This document shows positions 52,412-63,940 of a DNA stretch of 64,000 nucleotides, in pieces. This DNA is from Tritrichomonas musculus (lineage: Eukaryota > Parabasalia > Tritrichomonadida > Tritrichomonadidae). The DNA lies in the NCBI GenBank assembly GCA_039105265.1, contig JAPFFF010000082.1:62001-126000 (forward strand), given 5' to 3'. Below the pieces are notes generated by a model. It searched no databases. It worked only from the letters and a program-made list of their open reading frames with translations, and was not told the DNA's origin. The first letter of the stretch is position 1. Each line of letters opens with the position of its first letter. Both the position numbers and the translations under genes were made by a program.

Positions 52412-53459
52412 TTTATAATTATCTTACAAAAGTGTTTGAGATTTGTGTTTTATTTAACTCTGTTCACTTGTGAGAAACGTTTGAATAGGAATAATTGATA
52501 TTGCGATTTAATTTTTACTGATTTTACTTAATTTCGAAATCGTTTTTAATTATCTTACAAAAGTGTTTGAGATTTGTGTTTTATTTAACTCTGTTCACTT
52601 GTGAGAAACGTTTGAATAAGAATAATTGATATTGCGATTTAATCTTTATTGATTTTACTTAATTTCGAAATCGTTTTTAATTATCTTACAAAAGTGTTTG
52701 AGATTTGTGTTTTATTTAACTCTGTTCACTTGTGAGAAATGTTAGATTAAGAATAATTGAGATTAAGCTTTAATTTTTACTGATTTTAATTAATTTCGAA
52801 ATCGTTTATAATTATCTTACAAAAGTGTTTGAGATTTGTGTTTTATTTAACTCTGTTCACTTGTGAGAAACGTTTGAATAGGAATAATTGATATTGCGAT
52901 TTAATTTTTACTGATTTTACTTAATTTCGAAATCGTTTTTAATTATCTTACAAAAGTGTTTGAGATTTGTGTTTTATTTAACTCTGTTCACTTGTGAGAA
53001 ACGTTTGAATAAGAATAATTGATATTGCGATTTAATCTTTATTGATTTTACTTAATTTCGAAATCGTTTTTAATTATCTTACAAAAGTGTTTGAGATTTG
53101 TGTTTTATTTAACTCTGTTCACTTGTGAGAAATGTTAGATTAAGAATAATTGAGATTAAGCTTTAATTTTTACTGATTTTAATTAATTTCGAAATCGTTT
53201 ATAATTATCTTACAAAAGTGTTTGAGATTTGTGTTTTATTTAACTCTGTTCACTTGTGAGAAACGTTTGAATAGGAATAATTGATATTGCGATTTAATTT
53301 TTACTGATTTTACTTAATTTCGAAATCGTTTTTAATTATCTTACAAAAGTGTTTGAGATTTGTGTTTTATTTAACTCTGTTCACTTGTGAGAAACGTTTG
53401 AATAAGAATAATTGATATTGCGATTTAATCTTTATTGATTTTACTTAATTTCGAAATCG
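52412..53459 (+). repeat. 393-bp trimer with n variant
   Basis: (Acg1q, TcR1p, TcW2q with ATTAATT) at 52412-52804 and again at 52805-53197, followed by Acg1q, TcR1p. This is a different trimer from the one at 28308, so trimer formation happened at least twice from different units. Confidence 0.85.
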
Positions 53460-53721
53460 TTTTTAATTATCTTACAAAAGTGTTTGAGATTTGTGTTTTA
53501 TTTAACTCTGTTCACTTGTGAGAAACGTTTGAATAAGAATAATTGATATTGCGATTTAATCTTTATTGATTTTACTTAATTTCGAAATCGTTTTTAATTA
53601 TCTTACAAAAGTGTTTGAGATTTGTGTTTTATTTAACTCTGTTCATTTGTGAGAAATGTTAGAATAAGAATAACTGAGATTAAGCTTTAATTTTTACTGA
53701 TTTTACTTAATTTCGAAATCG

Positions 53722-55948
53722 TTTTTAATTATCTTACAAAAGTGTTTGAGATTTGTGTTTTATTTAACTCTGTTCATTTGTGAGAAACGTTTGAATAAGA
53801 ATAACTGAGATTAAGCTTTAATTTTTACTGATTTTAATTAATTTCGAAATCGTTTATAATTATCTTACAAAAGTGTTTGAGATTTGTGTTTTATTTAACT
53901 CTGTTCACTTGTGAGAAACGTTTGAATAGGAATAATTGATATTGCGATTTAATTTTTACTGATTTTACTTAATTTCGAAATCGTTTTTAATTATCTTACA
54001 AAAGTGTTTGAGATTTGTGTTTTATTTAACTCTGTTCACTTGTGAGAAACGTTTGAATAAGAATAATTGATATTGCGATTTAATCTTTATTGATTTTACT
54101 TAATTTCGAAATCGTTTTTAATTATCTTACAAAAGTGTTTGAGATTTGTGTTTTATTTAACTCTGTTCACTTGTGAGAAATGTTAGATTAAGAATAATTG
54201 AGATTAAGCTTTAATTTTTACTGATTTTACTTAATTTCGAAATCGTTTTTAATTATCTTACAAAAGTGTTTGAGATTTGTGTTTTATTTAACTCTGTTCA
54301 CTTGTGAGAAACGTTTGAATAGGAATAATTGAGATTAAGCTTTAATTTTTACTGATTTTACTTAATTTCGAAATCGTTTATAATTATCTTACAAAAGTGT
54401 TTGAGATTTGTGTTTTATTTAACTCTGTTCACTTGTGAGAAACGTTTGAATAAGAATAATTGATATTGCGATTTAATCTTTATTGATTTTACTTAATTTC
54501 GAAATCGTTTTTAATTATCTTACAAAAGTGTTTGAGATTTGTGTTTTATTTAACTCTGTTCACTTGTGAGAAACGTTTGAATAGGAATAATTGATATTGC
54601 GATTTAATTTTTACTGATTTTACTTAATTTCGAAATCGTTTTTAATTATCTTACAAAAGTGTTTGAGATTTGTGTTTTATTTAACTCTGTTCACTTGTGA
54701 GAAACGTTTGAATAAGAATAATTGATATTGCGATTTAATCTTTATTGATTTTACTTAATTTCGAAATCGTTTTTAATTATCTTACAAAAGTGTTTGAGAT
54801 TTGTGTTTTATTTAACTCTGTTCACTTGTGAGAAACGTTTGAATAAGAATAATTGATATTGCGATTTAATCTTTATTGATTTTACTTAATTTCGAAATCG
54901 TTTTTAATTATCTTACAAAAGTGTTTGAGATTTGTGTTTTATTTAACTCTGTTCACTTGTGTGAAATGTTAGATTAAGAATAACTGAGATTAAGCTTTAA
55001 TTTTTACTGATTTTACTTAATTTCGAAATCGTTTTTAATTATCTTACAAAAGTGTTTGAGATTTGTGTTTTATTTAACTCTGTTCACTTGTGAGAAACGT
55101 TTGAATAGGAATAATTGAGATTAAGCTTTAATTTTTACTGATTTTACTTAATTTCGAAATCGTTTATAATTATCTTACAAAAGTGTTTGAGATTTGTGTT
55201 TTATTTAACTCTGTTCACTTGTGAGAAACGTTTGAATAGGAATAATTGAGATTAAGCTTTAATTTTTACTGATTTTACTTAATTTCGAAATCGTTTATAA
55301 TTATCTTACAAAAGTGTTTGAGATTTGTGTTTTATTTAACTCTGTTCACTTGTGAGAAACGTTTGAATAGGAATAATTGAGATTAAGCTTTAATTTTTAC
55401 TGATTTTACTTAATTTCGAAATCGTTTATAATTATCTTACAAAAGTGTTTGAGATTTATGTTTTATTTAACTCTGTTCACTTGTGAGAAACGTTTGAATA
55501 AGAATAATTGATATTGCGATTTAATCTTTATTGATTTTACTTAATTTCGAAATCGTTTATAATTATCTTACAAAAGTGTTTGAGATTTGTGTTTTATTTA
55601 ACTCTGTTCACTTGTGAGAAACGTTTGAATAGGAATAATTGAGATTAAGCTTTAATTTTTACTGATTTTACTTAATTTCGAAATCGTTTTTAATTATCTT
55701 ACAAAAGTGTTTGAGATTTGTGTTTTATTTAACTCTGTTCACTTGTGAGAAACGTTTGAATAGGAATAATTGAGATTAAGCTTTAATTTTTACTGATTTT
55801 ACTTAATTTCGAAATCGTTTTTAATTATCTTACAAAAGTGTTTGAGATTTGTGTTTTATTTAACTCTGTTCATTTGTGAGAAACGTTTGAATAAGAATAA
55901 CTGAGATTAAGCTTTAATTTTTATTGATTTTACTTAATTTCGAAATCG
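53722..55948 (+). repeat. 17-unit block inside an 18-unit period, copy 1
   Basis: TtR3q with n, cg1q, TcR1p, TcW2q, Tcg2q, AcR1p, Tcg1q, TcR1p, TcR1p, TcX3q, Tcg2q, Acg2q, Acg2q, AacR1p, Acg2q, Tcg2q, TtR3. It recurs at 56080-58306, 2358 bp on, differing only at position 4 of the second unit and position 107 of the last. Confidence 0.86.
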
Positions 55949-56079
55949 TTTATAATTATCTTACAAAAGTGTTTGAGATTTGTGTTTTATTTAACTCTGT
56001 TCACTTGTGAGAAATGTTAGATTAAGAATAATTGAGATTAAGCTTTAATTTTTACTGATTTTACTTAATTTCGAAATCG

Positions 56080-58306
56080 TTTTTAATTATCTTACAAAAG
56101 TGTTTGAGATTTGTGTTTTATTTAACTCTGTTCATTTGTGAGAAACGTTTGAATAAGAATAACTGAGATTAAGCTTTAATTTTTACTGATTTTAATTAAT
56201 TTCGAAATCGTTTTTAATTATCTTACAAAAGTGTTTGAGATTTGTGTTTTATTTAACTCTGTTCACTTGTGAGAAACGTTTGAATAGGAATAATTGATAT
56301 TGCGATTTAATTTTTACTGATTTTACTTAATTTCGAAATCGTTTTTAATTATCTTACAAAAGTGTTTGAGATTTGTGTTTTATTTAACTCTGTTCACTTG
56401 TGAGAAACGTTTGAATAAGAATAATTGATATTGCGATTTAATCTTTATTGATTTTACTTAATTTCGAAATCGTTTTTAATTATCTTACAAAAGTGTTTGA
56501 GATTTGTGTTTTATTTAACTCTGTTCACTTGTGAGAAATGTTAGATTAAGAATAATTGAGATTAAGCTTTAATTTTTACTGATTTTACTTAATTTCGAAA
56601 TCGTTTTTAATTATCTTACAAAAGTGTTTGAGATTTGTGTTTTATTTAACTCTGTTCACTTGTGAGAAACGTTTGAATAGGAATAATTGAGATTAAGCTT
56701 TAATTTTTACTGATTTTACTTAATTTCGAAATCGTTTATAATTATCTTACAAAAGTGTTTGAGATTTGTGTTTTATTTAACTCTGTTCACTTGTGAGAAA
56801 CGTTTGAATAAGAATAATTGATATTGCGATTTAATCTTTATTGATTTTACTTAATTTCGAAATCGTTTTTAATTATCTTACAAAAGTGTTTGAGATTTGT
56901 GTTTTATTTAACTCTGTTCACTTGTGAGAAACGTTTGAATAGGAATAATTGATATTGCGATTTAATTTTTACTGATTTTACTTAATTTCGAAATCGTTTT
57001 TAATTATCTTACAAAAGTGTTTGAGATTTGTGTTTTATTTAACTCTGTTCACTTGTGAGAAACGTTTGAATAAGAATAATTGATATTGCGATTTAATCTT
57101 TATTGATTTTACTTAATTTCGAAATCGTTTTTAATTATCTTACAAAAGTGTTTGAGATTTGTGTTTTATTTAACTCTGTTCACTTGTGAGAAACGTTTGA
57201 ATAAGAATAATTGATATTGCGATTTAATCTTTATTGATTTTACTTAATTTCGAAATCGTTTTTAATTATCTTACAAAAGTGTTTGAGATTTGTGTTTTAT
57301 TTAACTCTGTTCACTTGTGTGAAATGTTAGATTAAGAATAACTGAGATTAAGCTTTAATTTTTACTGATTTTACTTAATTTCGAAATCGTTTTTAATTAT
57401 CTTACAAAAGTGTTTGAGATTTGTGTTTTATTTAACTCTGTTCACTTGTGAGAAACGTTTGAATAGGAATAATTGAGATTAAGCTTTAATTTTTACTGAT
57501 TTTACTTAATTTCGAAATCGTTTATAATTATCTTACAAAAGTGTTTGAGATTTGTGTTTTATTTAACTCTGTTCACTTGTGAGAAACGTTTGAATAGGAA
57601 TAATTGAGATTAAGCTTTAATTTTTACTGATTTTACTTAATTTCGAAATCGTTTATAATTATCTTACAAAAGTGTTTGAGATTTGTGTTTTATTTAACTC
57701 TGTTCACTTGTGAGAAACGTTTGAATAGGAATAATTGAGATTAAGCTTTAATTTTTACTGATTTTACTTAATTTCGAAATCGTTTATAATTATCTTACAA
57801 AAGTGTTTGAGATTTATGTTTTATTTAACTCTGTTCACTTGTGAGAAACGTTTGAATAAGAATAATTGATATTGCGATTTAATCTTTATTGATTTTACTT
57901 AATTTCGAAATCGTTTATAATTATCTTACAAAAGTGTTTGAGATTTGTGTTTTATTTAACTCTGTTCACTTGTGAGAAACGTTTGAATAGGAATAATTGA
58001 GATTAAGCTTTAATTTTTACTGATTTTACTTAATTTCGAAATCGTTTTTAATTATCTTACAAAAGTGTTTGAGATTTGTGTTTTATTTAACTCTGTTCAC
58101 TTGTGAGAAACGTTTGAATAGGAATAATTGAGATTAAGCTTTAATTTTTACTGATTTTACTTAATTTCGAAATCGTTTTTAATTATCTTACAAAAGTGTT
58201 TGAGATTTGTGTTTTATTTAACTCTGTTCATTTGTGAGAAACGTTTGAATAAGAATAACTGAGATTAAGCTTTAATTTTTACTGATTTTACTTAATTTCG
58301 AAATCG
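56080..58306 (+). repeat. 17-unit block inside an 18-unit period, copy 2
   Basis: The partner of 53722-55948. Its right part overlaps a third repeat level, the 27-unit offset described at 57390. Confidence 0.86.
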
Positions 58307-59616
58307 TTTTTAATTATCTTACAAAAGTGTTTGAGATTTGTGTTTTATTTAACTCTGTTCACTTGTGAGAAACGTTTGAATAGGAATAATTGATATTGCG
58401 ATTTAATTTTTACTGATTTTACTTAATTTCGAAATCGTTTTTAATTATCTTACAAAAGTGTTTGAGATTTGTGTTTTATTTAACTCTGTTCACTTGTGAG
58501 AAACGTTTGAATAAGAATAATTGATATTGCGATTTAATCTTTATTGATTTTACTTAATTTCGAAATCGTTTTTAATTATCTTACAAAAGTGTTTGAGATT
58601 TGTGTTTTATTTAACTCTGTTCACTTGTGAGAAACGTTTGAATAAGAATAATTGATATTGCGATTTAATCTTTATTGATTTTACTTAATTTCGAAATCGT
58701 TTTTAATTATCTTACAAAAGTGTTTGAGATTTGTGTTTTATTTAACTCTGTTCACTTGTGTGAAATGTTAGATTAAGAATAACTGAGATTAAGCTTTAAT
58801 TTTTACTGATTTTACTTAATTTCGAAATCGTTTTTAATTATCTTACAAAAGTGTTTGAGATTTGTGTTTTATTTAACTCTGTTCACTTGTGAGAAACGTT
58901 TGAATAGGAATAATTGAGATTAAGCTTTAATTTTTACTGATTTTACTTAATTTCGAAATCGTTTATAATTATCTTACAAAAGTGTTTGAGATTTGTGTTT
59001 TATTTAACTCTGTTCACTTGTGAGAAACGTTTGAATAGGAATAATTGAGATTAAGCTTTAATTTTTACTGATTTTACTTAATTTCGAAATCGTTTATAAT
59101 TATCTTACAAAAGTGTTTGAGATTTGTGTTTTATTTAACTCTGTTCACTTGTGAGAAACGTTTGAATAGGAATAATTGAGATTAAGCTTTAATTTTTACT
59201 GATTTTACTTAATTTCGAAATCGTTTATAATTATCTTACAAAAGTGTTTGAGATTTATGTTTTATTTAACTCTGTTCACTTGTGAGAAACGTTTGAATAA
59301 GAATAATTGATATTGCGATTTAATCTTTATTGATTTTACTTAATTTCGAAATCGTTTATAATTATCTTACAAAAGTGTTTGAGATTTGTGTTTTATTTAA
59401 CTCTGTTCACTTGTGAGAAACGTTTGAATAAGAATAATTGAGATTAAGCTTTAATTTTTACTGATTTTACTTAATTTCGAAATCGTTTTTAATTATCTTA
59501 CAAAAGTGTTTGAGATTTGTGTTTTATTTAACTCTGTTCACTTGTGAGAAACGTTTGAATAGGAATAATTGAGATTAAGCTTTAATTTTTACTGATTTTA
59601 CTTAATTTCGAAATCG
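57390..59616 (+). repeat. 17-unit block with a 27-unit offset, copy 1
   Basis: Tcg2q, Acg2q, Acg2q, AacR1p, Acg2q, Tcg2q, TtR3q, Tcg1q, TcR1p, TcR1p, TcX3q, Tcg2q, Acg2q, Acg2q, AacR1p, AcR2q, Tcg2q. It recurs at 60927-63153 (offset 3537 bp) with one difference: 59355 is cR2q and its partner 62892 is cg2q. Confidence 0.86.
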
Positions 59617-60926
59617 TTTATAATTATCTTACAAAAGTGTTTGAGATTTGTGTTTTATTTAACTCTGTTCACTTGTGAGAAACGTTTGAATAGGAATAAT
59701 TGAGATTAAGCTTTAATTTTTACTGATTTTACTTAATTTCGAAATCGTTTTTAATTATCTTACAAAAGTGTTTGAGATTTGTGTTTTATTTAACTCTGTT
59801 CACTTGTGAGAAACGTTTGAATAGGAATAATTGAGATTAAGCTTTAATTTTTACTGATTTTACTTAATTTCGAAATCGTTTATAATTATCTTACAAAAGT
59901 GTTTGAGATTTGTGTTTTATTTAACTCTGTTCACTTGTGAGAAACGTTTGAATAGGAATAATTGAGATTAAGCTTTAATTTTTACTGATTTTACTTAATT
60001 TCGAAATCGTTTATAATTATCTTACAAAAGTGTTTGAGATTTGTGTTTTATTTAACTCTGTTCACTTGTGAGAAACGTTTGAATAGGAATAATTGAGATT
60101 AAGCTTTAATTTTTACTGATTTTACTTAATTTCGAAATCGTTTATAATTATCTTACAAAAGTGTTTGAGATTTATGTTTTATTTAACTCTGTTCACTTGT
60201 GAGAAACGTTTGAATAAGAATAATTGATATTAAGCTTTAATTTTTACTGATTTTACTTAATTTCGAAATCGTTTATAATTATCTTACAAAAGTGTTTGAG
60301 ATTTGTGTTTTATTTAACTCTGTTCACTTGTGAGAAACGTTTGAATAGGAATAATTGAGATTAAGCTTTAATTTTTACTGATTTTACTTAATTTCGAAAT
60401 CGTTTATAATTATCTTACAAAAGTGTTTGAGATTTATGTTTTATTTAACTCTGTTCACTTGTGAGAAACGTTTGAATAGGAATAATTGATATTGCGATTT
60501 AATTTTTACTGATTTTACTTAATTTCGAAATCGTTTTTAATTATCTTACAAAAGTGTTTGAGATTTGTGTTTTATTTAACTCTGTTCACTTGTGAGAAAC
60601 GTTTGAATAGGAATAATTGAGATTAAGCTTTAATTTTTACTGATTTTACTTAATTTCGAAATCGTTTATAATTATCTTACAAAAGTGTTTGAGATTTGTG
60701 TTTTATTTAACTCTGTTCACTTGTGAGAAACGTTTGAATAGGAATAATTGAGATTAAGCTTTAATTTTTACTGATTTTACTTAATTTCGAAATCGTTTAT
60801 AATTATCTTACAAAAGTGTTTGAGATTTGTGTTTTATTTAACTCTGTTCACTTGTGAGAAACGTTTGAATAGGAATAATTGAGATTAAGCTTTAATTTTT
60901 ACTGATTTTACTTAATTTCGAAATCG
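59617..60926 (+). repeat. cg2q-rich spacer between the two 27-unit copies
   Basis: Ten units, eight of them cg2q. The unit at 60141-60271 reads GATATTAAGCTTT at 86-98: type 1 at position 88, type 2 from 92 on, and normal length. It is an in-register hybrid and a counterpart to the +2 hybrids at 8.7-11.0 kb. The unit at 60403 is acg1q. Confidence 0.83.
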
Positions 60927-63153
60927 TTTTTAATTATCTTACAAAAGTGTTTGAGATTTGTGTTTTATTTAACTCTGTTCACTTGTGAGAAACGTTTGAA
61001 TAGGAATAATTGAGATTAAGCTTTAATTTTTACTGATTTTACTTAATTTCGAAATCGTTTATAATTATCTTACAAAAGTGTTTGAGATTTGTGTTTTATT
61101 TAACTCTGTTCACTTGTGAGAAACGTTTGAATAGGAATAATTGAGATTAAGCTTTAATTTTTACTGATTTTACTTAATTTCGAAATCGTTTATAATTATC
61201 TTACAAAAGTGTTTGAGATTTGTGTTTTATTTAACTCTGTTCACTTGTGAGAAACGTTTGAATAGGAATAATTGAGATTAAGCTTTAATTTTTACTGATT
61301 TTACTTAATTTCGAAATCGTTTATAATTATCTTACAAAAGTGTTTGAGATTTATGTTTTATTTAACTCTGTTCACTTGTGAGAAACGTTTGAATAAGAAT
61401 AATTGATATTGCGATTTAATCTTTATTGATTTTACTTAATTTCGAAATCGTTTATAATTATCTTACAAAAGTGTTTGAGATTTGTGTTTTATTTAACTCT
61501 GTTCACTTGTGAGAAACGTTTGAATAGGAATAATTGAGATTAAGCTTTAATTTTTACTGATTTTACTTAATTTCGAAATCGTTTTTAATTATCTTACAAA
61601 AGTGTTTGAGATTTGTGTTTTATTTAACTCTGTTCACTTGTGAGAAACGTTTGAATAGGAATAATTGAGATTAAGCTTTAATTTTTACTGATTTTACTTA
61701 ATTTCGAAATCGTTTTTAATTATCTTACAAAAGTGTTTGAGATTTGTGTTTTATTTAACTCTGTTCATTTGTGAGAAACGTTTGAATAAGAATAACTGAG
61801 ATTAAGCTTTAATTTTTACTGATTTTACTTAATTTCGAAATCGTTTTTAATTATCTTACAAAAGTGTTTGAGATTTGTGTTTTATTTAACTCTGTTCACT
61901 TGTGAGAAACGTTTGAATAGGAATAATTGATATTGCGATTTAATTTTTACTGATTTTACTTAATTTCGAAATCGTTTTTAATTATCTTACAAAAGTGTTT
62001 GAGATTTGTGTTTTATTTAACTCTGTTCACTTGTGAGAAACGTTTGAATAAGAATAATTGATATTGCGATTTAATCTTTATTGATTTTACTTAATTTCGA
62101 AATCGTTTTTAATTATCTTACAAAAGTGTTTGAGATTTGTGTTTTATTTAACTCTGTTCACTTGTGAGAAACGTTTGAATAAGAATAATTGATATTGCGA
62201 TTTAATCTTTATTGATTTTACTTAATTTCGAAATCGTTTTTAATTATCTTACAAAAGTGTTTGAGATTTGTGTTTTATTTAACTCTGTTCACTTGTGTGA
62301 AATGTTAGATTAAGAATAACTGAGATTAAGCTTTAATTTTTACTGATTTTACTTAATTTCGAAATCGTTTTTAATTATCTTACAAAAGTGTTTGAGATTT
62401 GTGTTTTATTTAACTCTGTTCACTTGTGAGAAACGTTTGAATAGGAATAATTGAGATTAAGCTTTAATTTTTACTGATTTTACTTAATTTCGAAATCGTT
62501 TATAATTATCTTACAAAAGTGTTTGAGATTTGTGTTTTATTTAACTCTGTTCACTTGTGAGAAACGTTTGAATAGGAATAATTGAGATTAAGCTTTAATT
62601 TTTACTGATTTTACTTAATTTCGAAATCGTTTATAATTATCTTACAAAAGTGTTTGAGATTTGTGTTTTATTTAACTCTGTTCACTTGTGAGAAACGTTT
62701 GAATAGGAATAATTGAGATTAAGCTTTAATTTTTACTGATTTTACTTAATTTCGAAATCGTTTATAATTATCTTACAAAAGTGTTTGAGATTTATGTTTT
62801 ATTTAACTCTGTTCACTTGTGAGAAACGTTTGAATAAGAATAATTGATATTGCGATTTAATCTTTATTGATTTTACTTAATTTCGAAATCGTTTATAATT
62901 ATCTTACAAAAGTGTTTGAGATTTGTGTTTTATTTAACTCTGTTCACTTGTGAGAAACGTTTGAATAGGAATAATTGAGATTAAGCTTTAATTTTTACTG
63001 ATTTTACTTAATTTCGAAATCGTTTTTAATTATCTTACAAAAGTGTTTGAGATTTGTGTTTTATTTAACTCTGTTCACTTGTGAGAAACGTTTGAATAGG
63101 AATAATTGAGATTAAGCTTTAATTTTTACTGATTTTACTTAATTTCGAAATCG
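60927..63153 (+). repeat. 17-unit block with a 27-unit offset, copy 2
   Basis: The partner of 57390-59616. It has the last X unit of the window (62237-62367). Confidence 0.86.
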
Positions 63154-63415
63154 TTTTTAATTATCTTACAAAAGTGTTTGAGATTTGTGTTTTATTTAAC
63201 TCTGTTCACTTGTGAGAAACGTTTGAATAGGAATAATTGAGATTAAGCTTTAATTTTTACTGATTTTACTTAATTTCGAAATCGTTTTTAATTATCTTAC
63301 AAAAGTGTTTGAGATTTGTGTTTTATTTAACTCTGTTCACTTGTGAGAAACGTTTGAATAAGAATAATTGAGATTAAGCTTTAATTTTTACTGATTTTAC
63401 TTAATTTCGAAATCG

Positions 63416-63547
63416 TTTTATAATTATCTTACAAAAGTGTTTGAGATTTGTGTTTTATTTAACTCTGTTCACTTGTGAGAAACGTTTGAATAGGAATAAT
63501 TGAGATTAAGCTTTAATTTTTACTGATTTTACTTAATTTCGAAATCG
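63416..63547 (+). repeat. 132-bp unit with one extra T
   Basis: The start reads CGTTTTATAATT instead of CGTTTATAATT, a one-base gain in a T run. It shifts the phase of the last 453 bases and is the only length change after 11015. A homopolymer error in the assembly would look the same. Confidence 0.9.
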
Positions 63548-63940
63548 TTTATAATTATCTTACAAAAGTGTTTGAGATTTGTGTTTTATTTAACTCTGTT
63601 CACTTGTGAGAAACGTTTGAATAAGAATAATTGATATTGCGATTTAATCTTTATTGATTTTACTTAATTTCGAAATCGTTTATAATTATCTTACAAAAGT
63701 GTTTGAGATTTGTGTTTTATTTAACTCTGTTCACTTGTGAGAAACGTTTGAATAGGAATAATTGATATTGCGATTTAATTTTTACTGATTTTACTTAATT
63801 TCGAAATCGTTTTTAATTATCTTACAAAAGTGTTTGAGATTTGTGTTTTATTTAACTCTGTTCACTTGTGAGAAACGTTTGAATAAGAATAATTGATATT
63901 GCGATTTAATCTTTATTGATTTTACTTAATTTCGAAATCG

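Larger units (their letters stand above)
11016..63415 (+). repeat. 400 consecutive 131-bp units without an indel
   Basis: The final G of the reference motif falls at 11015 + 131k throughout: at 14159, 22150 and 63415, for example. At 17827, 25818, 32892 and 41931 a T replaces the G in the same phase. The 52,400 bp therefore divide exactly into 400 units, while substitutions are frequent. This contrasts with five length changes in the 3.9 kb just to the left. Confidence 0.9.
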
